64,000 bases of DNA from Winogradskyella psychrotolerans RS-3 (GTDB lineage: Bacteria; Bacteroidota; Bacteroidia; Flavobacteriales; Flavobacteriaceae). The DNA lies in assembly GCF_000427335.1 (NCBI RefSeq), contig NZ_ATMR01000139.1:1-64000 (forward strand). The letters run 5' to 3'. Every line of letters begins with the position of its first letter. The first letter of the stretch is position 1. The notes under the pieces were generated by a model. That model worked only from the letters and a program-made list of their open reading frames with translations, did not search any database and was not told where the DNA came from. Of the stretch, positions 35,472 through 46,023 are shown piece by piece. A program made the translations under genes and the position numbers.

Positions 35472-35862
35472 ATATAGAATTTTATATTTTTGAAAATATC
35501 ACAATTTAACATAAATATTTCACCTTATCGAATGATAGTTCAATGAATTACCTAATCAAATCGAGTTGAATTGAATATATGCTCATGTGCTATGCATCAA
35601 ACCTTATGCAGTGTTCAGGTCTACTTGGATTTTATACAATAAATTCAGTCCGTCAACCAAACTTCTAAGACTTATATAAAAAATAATATCCCTTTATATT
35701 ATTTTTTGTGTTGTTGGAAGTTCATTAAAATGTAACCAAAACAAATTAAAAATTAATTAATTTTATAGAGGACATTTCTTTACACTTTGAAACAAGCAAA
35801 TCCTTACCAAATCAGCCATTTCAAATTAGTATCTTTGTGAAGTACCAAACCCATTACACCTT
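35472..35862. other. Intergenic between divergent genes, with a -7 box for lplA
   Basis: About 390 bp, AT-rich and non-coding. The only clear signal is TATCTTTG at 35830-35837, a Bacteroidota -7 (TAnnTTTG) box 25 bp before the lplA start. I did not find a TTTG box at the usual distance upstream of it. Confidence 0.5.
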
Positions 35863-36861
35863 ATGATTTTTATTGATAACGAAGGCCATACCAATCCCAA
35901 ATTAAACTTAGCATTAGAGGAATATGCCTTAAGACATTTTGATACGTCTACCGATTATTTGTTATTCTACATCAACGAACCTTCCATTATTATTGGACGC
36001 AATCAAAACACCTTAGAAGAAATTAACCAAGAGTATATAGATGCTAAACATATTCATGTAGTTAGACGCGTTTCTGGTGGTGGCGCTGTGTATCACGACT
36101 TAGGGAATTTAAACTTTAGTTTTATCACTAACCACGATGGCAAAAGCATCAGCAACTTTAAAAAATTTACAGCACCGGTAATTAAAGTCTTAAATGACAT
36201 GGGTGTTTCTGCAGAACTTAAAGGTCGAAATGACATTTTAGTAAATGATAAAAAGATTTCTGGTACTGCTCAATTTTCCACCGGCAAACGTATGATCAGT
36301 CACGGTACGTTATTATTTGATACCGATATGAGTGAGGTGGCTAAAGCGCTTCAGGTAAAAATGAGCAAAATACAATCTAAAGGTCATAAATCTGTAAGAA
36401 GTCGTGTGGCAAATATCAGTGAATTTTTAAAGACACCGATTTCTATGGCTAACTTTAAAGAGCAATTACTCATTGGTCTATATGAAGCCAGTGAACCTTT
36501 TGAAACCTATAAACTAACGGAAGACGAATGGAAAGCTGTACACCAATTGAAAGCTGAAAAATATGATTTATGGGATTGGAATTTTGGACGCTCACCTAAG
36601 TTTAATATCCAACGTAATAAACGTTTTCCGATAGGCGAAATTGACCTTCGCATTTTTGTTGAGAAAGGACATATTTCAGAGGTTAAAGTTTTCGGAGATT
36701 TCTTTGGAAGGCAACCGGTTTCAGATCTAGAAAATAGACTTATTGGTGTGCCATATGATAAACATGAAATTCGTAAAACACTTGAAAATGTTTCAATTGA
36801 AGATTACTTTGGCACTTTAGAAACGTCAGATTTTATTGATCTTGTGTATGGGAGTGATTAG
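35863..36861 (+). CDS. lplA: Lipoate-protein ligase A
   Basis: 332 residues. Attaches free lipoate to E2 and H proteins in two ATP-dependent steps. The motif RRVSGGGAVYHDLGNLNFSF forms the lipoyl-AMP pocket, KGRNDILVNDKKISGTAQF carries the catalytic Lys, and the C-terminal accessory domain (about 250-332) is present. Length is typical of two-domain LplA. Monocistronic, with a -7 promoter box just upstream. Confidence 0.92.
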   Translation: MIFIDNEGHTNPKLNLALEEYALRHFDTSTDYLLFYINEPSIIIGRNQNTLEEINQEYIDAKHIHVVRRVSGGGAVYHDLGNLNFSFITNHDGKSISNFKKFTAPVIKVLNDMGVSAELKGRNDILVNDKKISGTAQFSTGKRMISHGTLLFDTDMSEVAKALQVKMSKIQSKGHKSVRSRVANISEFLKTPISMANFKEQLLIGLYEASEPFETYKLTEDEWKAVHQLKAEKYDLWDWNFGRSPKFNIQRNKRFPIGEIDLRIFVEKGHISEVKVFGDFFGRQPVSDLENRLIGVPYDKHEIRKTLENVSIEDYFGTLETSDFIDLVYGSD

Positions 36862-36952
36862 TATTATTTACCGTTTACAATTCCGGACTGTAGTATATAC
36901 TTGAAAAAATTATTATTTTAAAAAAGTTACTTTTAAAGCCTTAAACCTCAAA

Positions 36953-37735
36953 ATGATTGAACCAAACAACTCAACCAAAGACTTAAAATTGTATTCACAA
37001 AAATCAATAGGACTAGCTAGTTTTATTGGTGGCCCCTTGGCAGCCGGATATTTAATTAAAGAAAATTACAAAGCATTAAATCAGGCTGAAAAAGGAAAAA
37101 CAGCTTTTATAATTTCCATAATAGCAACGCTAATCATTTTTGGGTCTTTATATGTTATTCCTGAATCTATTATGGATAAAATTCCTAATATGATAATTCC
37201 TGCCATATATACAGGAATTATTTATTTGATAGTCGACAAAATTCAGGGTAAACTTCTGAACAACCACGACGAAAATAATTATCCGTTTTATTCTAGCTGG
37301 AGAGCTGCAGGTATTGGTGTCATCTCATTAATTATTTTAATAGCCATCGTTTTTGCTTCTATATTTTTAATTCCAGATGAAGTATATGATACCTATGATG
37401 CCGAAATGGAGCAGTTCACAAAAAACGAAGAGGCGTCATTAGTCTTTTACGATCACTTAAATACAGAAGAAAATGAAACACTTTTAAATGAGATTGATAA
37501 CATAGCCATCCCTAAATGGAAAGAAAACATAGAGATTATTAATAGAACTAATAGTATTGAAGACTTACCATCCGAACTTGTAGAACAAAATAAAAAATTA
37601 CTGAGATACGCTAAACTAAGATTAGAAGCGTTTAAGTTATTCAAAAACTTAATTATTCATGAAACAGACAATTACAACATAGAATTAAACAGAGTTCATA
37701 ACGAAATAGATGTCGTCATTCAATCCTTATATTAA
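36953..37735 (+). CDS. Multi-pass membrane protein of unknown function
   Basis: 260 residues. Four hydrophobic helices occupy about residues 18-35, 50-70, 80-98 and 118-142 (GIGVISLIILIAIVFASIFL). A soluble, acidic, helical C-terminal part follows (YDTYDAEMEQFTKNEEA ... VVIQSLY). No family was recognised. It lies between lplA and the convergent hemolysin III-like gene; 11 bp separate the two stops. Confidence 0.7.
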   Translation: MIEPNNSTKDLKLYSQKSIGLASFIGGPLAAGYLIKENYKALNQAEKGKTAFIISIIATLIIFGSLYVIPESIMDKIPNMIIPAIYTGIIYLIVDKIQGKLLNNHDENNYPFYSSWRAAGIGVISLIILIAIVFASIFLIPDEVYDTYDAEMEQFTKNEEASLVFYDHLNTEENETLLNEIDNIAIPKWKENIEIINRTNSIEDLPSELVEQNKKLLRYAKLRLEAFKLFKNLIIHETDNYNIELNRVHNEIDVVIQSLY

Positions 37736-37746
37736 AAAAGAATTAT

Positions 37747-38373
37747 CTAAATCACATAAAGATAAATCATAAAGAAATGGCAAATGGCACCAGCTAAAAC
37801 AAACAAATGCCAAATAACATGGTTATAAGGAATTCGCTGTAAGGCGTAAAAAACAATTCCAACAGTATAAAAAGTACCACCTGCAAACAACCAAAGTATA
37901 CCATTTGGTCCAAGTGCTTCTGATACATTTGAGAAATCAAACACAATTAGCCAGCCCATTACTAAATATAAAAGAGTTGAAAAAATCTCAAAACGTCCGG
38001 TAAAAAACAATTTCAGAATTACACCAAAAGCTGCAATTCCCCAAACCGTCCAAAATAATGGCCAGCCCAAACTTCTTGTTAGAAGTATTAATAAAACTGG
38101 TGTATAGGTCCCTGCAATTAATATATATATACTAACGTGGTCTACGATTCTAAAATAATGCTTCCGCTTCTCCCCTTCTACCGCGTGGTAAAATGTTGAT
38201 GCTAAAAAAAGAATGATAATAGAAAGGCCGTAAACAATTACGCTAAATAAACTCCAAGGTTTTAGGTTATCTGCGTCAATAATTAATAAAACTAACGCTA
38301 CTATTCCCAAAAGTGCACCAAAACCATGTGTCCAAGTATTTAGTTTTTCTTCTCGCTGAGTTTGAATACGCAT
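37747..38373 (-). CDS. Hemolysin III family (PAQR-like) membrane protein
   Basis: 208 residues with seven predicted transmembrane helices. Conserved signatures are LASTFYHAVEGE and RIVDHVSIYILIAGTYTPV near the middle, and the C-terminal HVIWHLFVLAGAICHFF His cluster that binds metal in this superfamily. The bacterial role is uncertain; homologues were named for hemolysis but are related to adiponectin-receptor hydrolases. Two bases separate it from the DUF4294 gene, so the two are probably co-transcribed. Confidence 0.88.
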   Translation of the reverse strand: MRIQTQREEKLNTWTHGFGALLGIVALVLLIIDADNLKPWSLFSVIVYGLSIIILFLASTFYHAVEGEKRKHYFRIVDHVSIYILIAGTYTPVLLILLTRSLGWPLFWTVWGIAAFGVILKLFFTGRFEIFSTLLYLVMGWLIVFDFSNVSEALGPNGILWLFAGGTFYTVGIVFYALQRIPYNHVIWHLFVLAGAICHFFMIYLYVI

Positions 38374-38375
38374 AA

Positions 38376-39050
38376 TTAATTTCTATTTTTTGGAGACCAT
38401 TTGTTTACACAACTGTAAAAATCAATTTCAAAAGCGGATTCTTGTCGCTTTAAGCGTTCACTTTGAAACGCACGTTGCAGAATATCTTCAATGAGATAGT
38501 CTTCTTCTTCATCTATGGGACTAAATTCTTTCTTCAATGAAATATCAAACAAACTCGCTGTGCTATTAAACCAAAAGGCACGCCAGCCACTTCGTAATTC
38601 TTTAATGAGATCGAAGGTTGTTTTTCCGGTTTGTCGGTGAATGAGTTTTACTAAAATCTGACCTTCGGTTTTTGTAAGTTTCTTAAGTTCTGCAGAAAAC
38701 TCTTCTTCAATATAATTCTGAATAATTTTAGCATAGCGCTTTTTATCGCGCTTACGCTCCAATCCATCTAACCGCTCTTGTAAGGCTTCTAAACGTTCTG
38801 CCGCTAACTTAGCATACGGATATACTTTTAATGTTTTTCGTTTTAAAATAATATACCGAATGCGTGCATCTCTATCCTTAAACTTTAAATTTGGCAGCAC
38901 TAAAACTTCGTTTAATTCTACAGAAGTTACAGGTATAGAATCTCCTTCAATATACATATAGTGCACTTCAGTAGAATCTTGTTTTACAGGATCTTCTTGA
39001 GCGCTTATAATCATTGAGAAAAACAATGCTATGTAGGTGATGTATTTCAT
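38376..39050 (-). CDS. DUF4294 exported protein
   Basis: 224 residues with a signal peptide (KYITYIALFFSMIISAQ). The DUF4294 core is LPNLKFKDRDARIRYIILKR then KVYPYAKLAAERLEAL, a basic helical stretch, and LVKLIHRQTGKTTFDLIKEL. Conserved across Bacteroidota but uncharacterised; the location is the periplasm. First gene of a two-gene unit with the hemolysin III-like protein. Confidence 0.9.
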   Translation of the reverse strand: MKYITYIALFFSMIISAQEDPVKQDSTEVHYMYIEGDSIPVTSVELNEVLVLPNLKFKDRDARIRYIILKRKTLKVYPYAKLAAERLEALQERLDGLERKRDKKRYAKIIQNYIEEEFSAELKKLTKTEGQILVKLIHRQTGKTTFDLIKELRSGWRAFWFNSTASLFDISLKKEFSPIDEEEDYLIEDILQRAFQSERLKRQESAFEIDFYSCVNKWSPKNRN

Positions 39051-39177
39051 GTAGTATTCTAATACTAAAATCGTTCCAATGTGAGATTCTTAGCAATTTC
39101 AAAATTAATAATATTTAAAGGCTATAACCTTAAATTCTTATTAATATTATGAAACCTTTTCAAAAAAACACCAAATA

Positions 39178-39217
39178 AAAAAGACCTTTCAAATTAATTT
39201 CATCTGAAAGGTCTTTT
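39178..39217 (-). terminator. Terminator hairpin after the permease-peptidase gene
   Basis: AAAAAGACCTTTCA pairs with TGAAAGGTCTTTT around a 13-nt loop; the run of A on the + strand gives the minus-strand transcript a U tract. Confidence 0.8.
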
Positions 39218-39237
39218 ATATTAAATGTTGAAGCTAT

Positions 39238-42200
39238 TTATAGTTTCTGACGGTTGTCGCCAGAGACTCTATCAATAAGTTTATTGTAGGGATCCACACC
39301 AACTTCTGTCGGCTTCTCATCTACAATTATCGAAATCTTATTATTAATAGCTGTTATTTTATGTTTCTTCAAATAAAGTTCTTTTTCTTTCATTTTACCA
39401 TCAACGTCATTCTCCGTAAAAATCCCAATATCTATATAATCTTGAAGTGGTAATGACAAAATAGGTTTTTCTTTTCCTTCTGGTACATATGAAATTGAAT
39501 CTCTTCCGACTTCAGAAAATAATTGTTTTCCTTTTTCGTCATTTCTGTATTTACTTACTTCAAATTCTATGTCCACTTTGTACTTACCGTTATCTAATTC
39601 GGTAGATGTCGCAGATGTAACTCTATTATCGTACACCGTAATCGTTTCAAACATATCTTTAATAACATACTGTAAACTATCTGGAGTCACCGCTTTAATA
39701 TGATTTACCATATCAATAGACGTGGTATAAGGAGGCTCTTGAAATTTCACCTTTTCAACATAGGTTTTTAAAGCTCCATTTAATACATCTTCACCAATAT
39801 AATCGCTAAGCGCATAAAATACTAAAGAGCCTTTTTGATAGCGAATATAGCCTTGACCATCATTGTACATTAATGGTTTTTCGCGTTTACGTTCAAAAGT
39901 TCGACTAATTAAATAATCGTCTAAAGATTTTCTCAAAAACTTACGCATTTGTGATTTCCCTAATTCTTTTTCTAAAACTTTTAAAGCCACGTATTCCGAC
40001 AAACTTTCAGACAACATGGTTGCTCCTAAAACATCAGCTCCAATCACTTGGTGTGCCCACCATTGGTGCGCTACTTCGTGTACGGTAATCGCATAGGTAT
40101 AGTTTAAACCGGCATCTTCACCATCTTCACTCTCTTCGACGTCTGCAATAAAACCTGCATCTCCAGAGAACGGAATTGTATTAGGAAAAGACTGTGCGAA
40201 TCCACCACTAGGAAACTCTATAATACGTAATTGCCTGTGTTGGTATGGACTAAAATTTTCGCTGTTGTACGCCAAGGATGCCTTCATACCATCCATCATA
40301 CTTTCTAAGTTATATTCATGCCCTTTATGATAGTAAATTTCGAGACTAACGTCTTTCCATTTGTCTTTTTTTACTTCATACTTTGCGGAATTGAAAGCGT
40401 AAAAATTCAAGATTTTACTATCCATTTTATAATGAAAATAGCGTCTTCCATCTTTTACCCATTCCTTCTGTAGATACCCTGGTGCAATGGCAATTTGATC
40501 TTCACTTGTACTTACGGTAGCTTCAAAATCGATCCAATCACTATCCTTAGAAATATAAGTATTCCCCAAAGCAGTAGAGTCTGATGGCTGTGGTTTTAAT
40601 TTGTTTGGTGGTAAATCGTATTTTTCACGAGTTTTATCATCTGTAAGCTCACCTCCATTATATCCTAAATTAGGAAACAATTCCATGTTATTAATAAACG
40701 TTCCATTCTTAATAACTGGCGAATTAGACACTAACAATGTATTTGGTTTATTTTTAACTGTAAACTTCAAACTCATGGTATCACCTGGCATCATCGGCTC
40801 TTTCAACCTGTAAATATCAAAGTTGTAAAGGGTATCTTCTGAAACCAACGTGTTTTCGCGACTAAACTTAAATGTACTTGGATAATCATTATGATTTAAG
40901 AAAATACTATCAATTGCAGTATCTGTTTTATTGATCATTGTATATTCTCCGGACGATTCAAAATTACGATCGTCAATAAACAAGTCCATATTGACGTTTA
41001 CAGCAATAATACGCGGCTGCGCATAGTCTTCGTATTTTTTATACATTTTCTCCCAATTCACTCTCAGTTCTTCAGCTTCTTTAGAAGAATAGCGGTCATT
41101 ATTAATGTTAGTCGCATGGAAAATAGTGTACCCCATTATAAAGAAACCTACCAAAAGTGCAACAAATAAAATTGCAATTGGAGTTCTAAAACGGTCTATC
41201 GCTATACTTACACGCTCTCTAAACGAATGCGGTAAGCCACGAACCCAAAACAACGCTGCAATAAGCATTAGAATTAAGCCTCCAAGTACCCAATACATTT
41301 TATAAGTTAAATATCTAGATAATGAATCTCCGTAACCGTTCATATCATTATAACCAAATCCTGGTCCTTCATTATACTTGAATATCGCTTGCTCTACGCC
41401 TGCTAACGTTAGTAGCGGAATACCAATTGAAATTACCAAAAGAATAAACAGACCTAAATATGGATTTCTAATTACTGTTTGAACCATCAATGCTAAAAAG
41501 GCCCAAATCACATAATTAATCAGTTTTAAACCGAACAATTCTTTAATATACAAACCTATTTCAATATCAAAATACCCTTTATACAATTGAAACAAAATAC
41601 CTGCAACCATTACCACGGTAAGCAATAACACTTGCATTTTAACTATGGCGATAAACTTAGATAAGAATAACGACCAATTTGGAATTGGTGTAACGTCTTC
41701 TAAACCATTTATGTTGGCTATCTTACTTCGATTCACTAACATACCTGCATATAAAAATGTACAAATATTAATAGCAAATACAAAGGCGCTACCTCCACGT
41801 AGCATTAACCATGTTCTAGGATATGATGCGGTTCCGGTTGGACTTCCAAAATCAGATAAAGCAATTAACACAACAATTAATCCGACTAAAACAATACTAA
41901 TAAACGGCCAACTTTTAACGATGTACTTAAATTCTACATTCGATATTTTCCAAGTCGCTTTTAAATTCTGAACAAATGAATAATCATTTACAACCTTAGG
42001 AAGATTTATTTTTGTGATACCACCAAAATTACGTTTTGTAGAACGTTCCCCTTTTGCTTTTTTAAAGAGCGAAATAGTCATTGCATTTTGACTAAACGTA
42101 AAAAACTTAAACACCAATCCAAACACTAAACTAGCAACACCTAACCATATTAAACGGTTATAAAGAATTACTTCCTTAATAGGAATATGCAACTCGTTTT

Positions 42201-42894
42201 GCTCGTAACCCGTCCAGTAACGTGTGTAATAATCTGAAGCCGAAGATCCAAAAGGATCTAATAAGGCTGCTAAATAACGACTATCAGGATCCGATAATAA
42301 ATTATCAGTTACTCCCTGAATAAACAGTAATAAAATAACGGTTATAAAACCCGCTGCAATATTCCTTGAAAAGGTGACTACCGCAAAAACAATAGCTCCG
42401 AACAATAAAATATTAGGCAGAATAAAAAGCCAATACGCATCGAAATACGATTTAAAATCAAACGCAATAATCAAATCTGAATTAGTGCCTGGCAATCTAA
42501 AGCCTATAAACATTCCAATTCCAATGGTAAAAACTATAAGCGTTACAATAGTAATGGCACTAAAAAATTTAGCAAATAAATAATTCGCTTTTGTAAACGG
42601 ATAAGAGTATAAAATGGAATGCATTTCACTTTTAAAATCCCTATTGATTGAAGCTCCAATAATGGAAGGAAATAGAAAGAAAATTAAAATAGTAACTCCA
42701 TTAAATAAGTTGTTTATTCCGATTGGGGAATTTACAATTCGAGCCGAGCTTGTCGTTGCTGTGATACTATCAAATATTCCTGCTGTTGTTGCGGCCATAA
42801 AGACCGATAACATAAAGAAAATAGCCATGTAAATATAAGTCGCTGGTCGTTTTAACCAGTACTTTAATTCGTAAGTAAATATTGTTGAGAACAT
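39238..42894 (-). CDS. ABC-2 type permease fused to M1-family metallopeptidase
   Basis: 1218 residues. The N-terminal half (about 1-600) holds twelve or so transmembrane helices in two ABC-2-like sets (MFSTIFTYELKYWLKRPATY at the start; a second set from about 320). The C-terminal half is an extracytoplasmic M1 aminopeptidase-like domain with HEVAHQWWAHQ near 939-943 and the downstream Glu in LSESLSEYVAL, so the zinc site is complete. The role is unclear: export coupled to peptide trimming is an inference. It pairs with the ABC ATPase gene 37 bp upstream, forming a complete transporter. Confidence 0.9.
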   Translation of the reverse strand: MFSTIFTYELKYWLKRPATYIYMAIFFMLSVFMAATTAGIFDSITATTSSARIVNSPIGINNLFNGVTILIFFLFPSIIGASINRDFKSEMHSILYSYPFTKANYLFAKFFSAITIVTLIVFTIGIGMFIGFRLPGTNSDLIIAFDFKSYFDAYWLFILPNILLFGAIVFAVVTFSRNIAAGFITVILLLFIQGVTDNLLSDPDSRYLAALLDPFGSSASDYYTRYWTGYEQNELHIPIKEVILYNRLIWLGVASLVFGLVFKFFTFSQNAMTISLFKKAKGERSTKRNFGGITKINLPKVVNDYSFVQNLKATWKISNVEFKYIVKSWPFISIVLVGLIVVLIALSDFGSPTGTASYPRTWLMLRGGSAFVFAINICTFLYAGMLVNRSKIANINGLEDVTPIPNWSLFLSKFIAIVKMQVLLLTVVMVAGILFQLYKGYFDIEIGLYIKELFGLKLINYVIWAFLALMVQTVIRNPYLGLFILLVISIGIPLLTLAGVEQAIFKYNEGPGFGYNDMNGYGDSLSRYLTYKMYWVLGGLILMLIAALFWVRGLPHSFRERVSIAIDRFRTPIAILFVALLVGFFIMGYTIFHATNINNDRYSSKEAEELRVNWEKMYKKYEDYAQPRIIAVNVNMDLFIDDRNFESSGEYTMINKTDTAIDSIFLNHNDYPSTFKFSRENTLVSEDTLYNFDIYRLKEPMMPGDTMSLKFTVKNKPNTLLVSNSPVIKNGTFINNMELFPNLGYNGGELTDDKTREKYDLPPNKLKPQPSDSTALGNTYISKDSDWIDFEATVSTSEDQIAIAPGYLQKEWVKDGRRYFHYKMDSKILNFYAFNSAKYEVKKDKWKDVSLEIYYHKGHEYNLESMMDGMKASLAYNSENFSPYQHRQLRIIEFPSGGFAQSFPNTIPFSGDAGFIADVEESEDGEDAGLNYTYAITVHEVAHQWWAHQVIGADVLGATMLSESLSEYVALKVLEKELGKSQMRKFLRKSLDDYLISRTFERKREKPLMYNDGQGYIRYQKGSLVFYALSDYIGEDVLNGALKTYVEKVKFQEPPYTTSIDMVNHIKAVTPDSLQYVIKDMFETITVYDNRVTSATSTELDNGKYKVDIEFEVSKYRNDEKGKQLFSEVGRDSISYVPEGKEKPILSLPLQDYIDIGIFTENDVDGKMKEKELYLKKHKITAINNKISIIVDEKPTEVGVDPYNKLIDRVSGDNRQKL

Positions 42895-42931
42895 AGATGT
42901 ACTTTTTTAAAAATTCAAGATTAATACCAAA

Positions 42932-43823
42932 TTAAACTGCGCTTACTGGCTCGTCTTGTTTTAGTGCAATAAAGTACACATCGTCTAGCTGTGGCTCAAC
43001 GGATTTAAAATCGTCACTTGGTTGTGCATCGTTAAATACGCGAATATTTAATGAGTTATCTTCATTATAATTAGAAGACAATATATTGAATTGTGATTCG
43101 TGCGCTTCTAAATCATCTCTGTCTATAATCTTAGTCCAAATACGACCTTGTAATTCCTGTCTAGCTTGAGATGGTGTCGCTTGTTTTAAAATACGACCAC
43201 CATTTAAAATCGCCATATCGTTACAAAGTTCCTTTACATCTTCTACAATATGTGTTGAAAAAATCACGGTACAATTGGTACCAACTTCACGTAAAACATT
43301 TAGGAATCGATGACGTTCTGCGGGATCTAATCCTGCGGTTGGTTCATCTACAATAATTAATTTTGGGTTGTTTAATAATAACTGTGCAATACCAAAGCGT
43401 TGTTTCATACCGCCAGAATAACCAGCAACATGTTTTTTACGCATGTCATACAAATTGGTAATATCTAAAACTTCTTTTACAATGGCCTGTCTATCCGTTT
43501 TTGAACTGATCCCTTTTAAAGTTGCAAAATAATCTAACAAGGCTTCCGCCGACATTTTTGGATAGACCCCAAACGATTGCGGTAAATACCCTAACACTTT
43601 TCGTAAAGCCATTTTATCCTCTAAAACATTGATATCTCCAAACATTATAGATCCAGAATCTGGACTTTGTAATGTGGCAATAGTTCGCATTAAAGAGGAT
43701 TTACCTGCTCCGTTTGGTCCTAAAAGACCGAACATTCCTGTTCCGATTTCAAGGTTAAGATTATCAATGGCTTTTACACCATTTTTTATATGTTTTAGTA
43801 AGGTTAGTTATAACTAGTTTCAT
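42932..43823 (-). CDS. ABC transporter ATP-binding protein, frameshifted at 43782-43787
   Basis: From ATG 43823, KLVITNLTKTYK leads into an A6 tract; reading it as A5 gives NGVKAIDNLNLEIGTGMFGL and continues through Walker A GPNGAGKSSLM, Q-loop LPQSFGVY, signature YSGGMKQRFGIA, Walker B LIIVDEPTAGLD and the H-loop STHIVEDV. About 296 residues. It energises the permease-peptidase encoded next. This is the only one of the twelve breaks that looks like an inserted, not lost, base. Confidence 0.88.
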
Positions 43824-44044
43824 GTGTTTAAGTTTATTTGTTTTAAAATGGTCACATGCAACATCCAATTAGTAATTTGAATAATTATCAAATTTTTAGG
43901 ATGGATGTTTCATCGTATTAAATTTAAGTTTAAGATTATTGATCTATTAGTGTAAAAATAGTTGAATTTGTTACAAAAATTTTTCAAAAGGTATTAAAAG
44001 CTTAGGAAATCCTTTTATTTTTACAGAAATTCAAAACTTATATT

Positions 44045-45133
44045 ATGGCTTCTAAAAGCATACTAAATAAAAAATCACTCGATTTCCTTGAAAAATATTT
44101 AAATAACGCCTCACCTACTGGTTATGAGTGGGAAGGTCAGAAAATCTGGATGGATTATCTAAAACCTTATGTTGATGAATTTATCACAGATACTTATGGT
44201 TCTGCTGTTGCTGTTATTAATCCGGACGCTAAGTTTAAAGTGGTTATTGAAGGCCATGCTGATGAAATTTCTTGGTATGTGAACTACATTTCTGATAACG
44301 GTTTAATCTACGTGATTAGAAATGGAGGAAGTGATCATCAAATTGCTCCAAGTAAAATTGTGAATATCCATACTAAAAACGGCATCGTTAAAGGTGTTTT
44401 TGGTTGGCCAGCAATTCATACGCGAAATAAAGCCAAAGAACAAGCTCCAAAACCAGATAATATTACCATCGATGTCGGAGCTAAAGACAAAGAAGAAGTT
44501 GAAAAAATGGGAGTTCATGTGGGTTGTGTGATTACCTATCCTGATGAATTTCATATTCTGAATAAAGACAAATTTGTTTGCAGAGCTTTAGATAATAGAA
44601 TGGGTGGTTTTATGATTGCTGAAGTGGCGCGTTTATTGAAAGAAAACAAGAAAACGTTACCATTCGGACTTTATATTACGAACTCTGTACAAGAAGAAAT
44701 AGGCTTACGTGGTGCTGAAATGATTGCACAAACCATTAAGCCAAATGTGGCTATTGTTACCGATGTAACGCACGATACAACCACTCCTATGATTGAGCAA
44801 AAAACGCAAGGTTATGCTGAAATCGGAAAAGGACCAGTTATCGCTTACGCACCTGCTGTTCAACAAAAATTAAGAGATTTAATTACAGATACTGCTGAAG
44901 CCAATAAAATACCGTTTCAACGTGCTGCACTTTCTAGAGCAACAGGAACAGATACTGATGCTTTTGCTTATAGCAACGGAGGCGTCGCTTCTGCTTTGAT
45001 TTCATTGCCTTTGCGTTACATGCACACCACAGTAGAAATGGTACATAGAGACGATGTTGAAAATGTGATTAAATTAATTTATGAAACCTTGCTTAAAATA
45101 GAAGACGGAGAAACGTTTAGTTATTTTAAATAA
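44045..45133 (+). CDS. M42 family metallo-aminopeptidase
   Basis: 362 residues, cytoplasmic. The M42 glutamyl aminopeptidase signatures are present: EGHADEISW (metal His and Asp), CRALDNRMGG (bridging Asp), NSVQEEIGLRGA (catalytic Glu pair), VTDVTHD (metal Asp) and the C-terminal RYMHTTVEMVH (last His). It forms large tetrahedral dodecamers in known members and degrades short peptides. Monocistronic; a hairpin follows. Confidence 0.92.
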   Translation: MASKSILNKKSLDFLEKYLNNASPTGYEWEGQKIWMDYLKPYVDEFITDTYGSAVAVINPDAKFKVVIEGHADEISWYVNYISDNGLIYVIRNGGSDHQIAPSKIVNIHTKNGIVKGVFGWPAIHTRNKAKEQAPKPDNITIDVGAKDKEEVEKMGVHVGCVITYPDEFHILNKDKFVCRALDNRMGGFMIAEVARLLKENKKTLPFGLYITNSVQEEIGLRGAEMIAQTIKPNVAIVTDVTHDTTTPMIEQKTQGYAEIGKGPVIAYAPAVQQKLRDLITDTAEANKIPFQRAALSRATGTDTDAFAYSNGGVASALISLPLRYMHTTVEMVHRDDVENVIKLIYETLLKIEDGETFSYFK

Positions 45134-45168
45134 CTAGCTAAGCTAGATTTGGCAAAACAATAATATTA

Positions 45169-45203
45169 AAGACCTCAAAGATTTCTAAAACCTTTGAGGT
45201 CTT
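45169..45203. terminator. Hairpin between the M42 peptidase and Nudix genes
   Basis: AAGACCTCAAAG pairs perfectly (12 bp) with CTTTGAGGTCTT around an 11-nt loop. The T tract after it is short, so it may be only a weak terminator. Confidence 0.6.
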
Positions 45204-45212
45204 CTTACAACT

Positions 45213-45773
45213 ATGGACGAACTGCTAGATATTGTCACAAAACAAGGTCAACCAACAGGAAAAACAGCTTTAAAATCTGAAGCACATGCCAAAGGTTTGT
45301 ACCATAATACCATTCATTTATGGTTGTATACTTCTAAAGGCGAAATTCTTTTACAACAGCGCTCCCATAAAAAAATCATTTTCCCATTGCTATGGGATGT
45401 TTCTGTAGCTGGACACATCGATGCTGGTGAAACTTTTATTGAAGCCGCTTTACGTGAAACTGAAGAAGAAATTGGCCTAAAACTGGAACCAAAACATCTT
45501 GATAAAATCGGAACGTTTCTCCATGAAACACTTTATGCTAATGGCAATATTCAAGATAATGAATTTCATCAAGTTTATAGCGCTGAATTAACAGTGCCAT
45601 TAAACGCCTTAGTAAAACAAGAATCGGAAGTTGAAGCTCTAAAATTAGTGACGCTAAAAGAGTTTAAGAACTTATTAAAACATAGTGAAACCAACATGCA
45701 TTTTGTGGCTAGCAATTATGACTATTATCTTAAAGTACATGAGGCCATACAAACCAAGTTACTGAAGTTATAG
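45213..45773 (+). CDS. Nudix hydrolase, isopentenyl-diphosphate-isomerase-like
   Basis: 186 residues. A complete Nudix box, GHIDAGETFIEAALRETEEE then IGL, lies at about 69-91. The N-terminus (ELLDIVTKQGQPTGKTALKS then HAKGLYHNTIHLWLY) resembles the NUDIX proteins related to type I IPP isomerase and YfcD. It cleaves a nucleoside diphosphate-type substrate; which one is unknown. Monocistronic with its own terminator. Confidence 0.87.
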   Translation: MDELLDIVTKQGQPTGKTALKSEAHAKGLYHNTIHLWLYTSKGEILLQQRSHKKIIFPLLWDVSVAGHIDAGETFIEAALRETEEEIGLKLEPKHLDKIGTFLHETLYANGNIQDNEFHQVYSAELTVPLNALVKQESEVEALKLVTLKEFKNLLKHSETNMHFVASNYDYYLKVHEAIQTKLLKL

Positions 45774-45791
45774 TCGCTTATACTTATAAAT

Positions 45792-45825
45792 AAAAAACCC
45801 CAACCTATTCGGTTGAGGCTTTTTT
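45792..45825 (+). terminator. Rho-independent terminator after the Nudix gene
   Basis: CCCCAACC-TATTC-GGTTGAGG followed by six T residues. The remaining sequence to 46023 shows nothing further. Confidence 0.85.
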
Positions 45826-46023
45826 CAGCTAGTTACGACTGAAACCAATTAATCAATATTTAAATAGCGATCCCTACATCGTATTTAGTGGCTTCAAATC
45901 GTAAATATGTAATAATCTTAGAATTTAATTTTCATACAGAAAACCTCTCTAACTATTAGCTTTTTCAAAAGTAAATCTGAAATGGTCAAAATGTGTCTGT
46001 TTTAATATTTATAATTTATGGTT

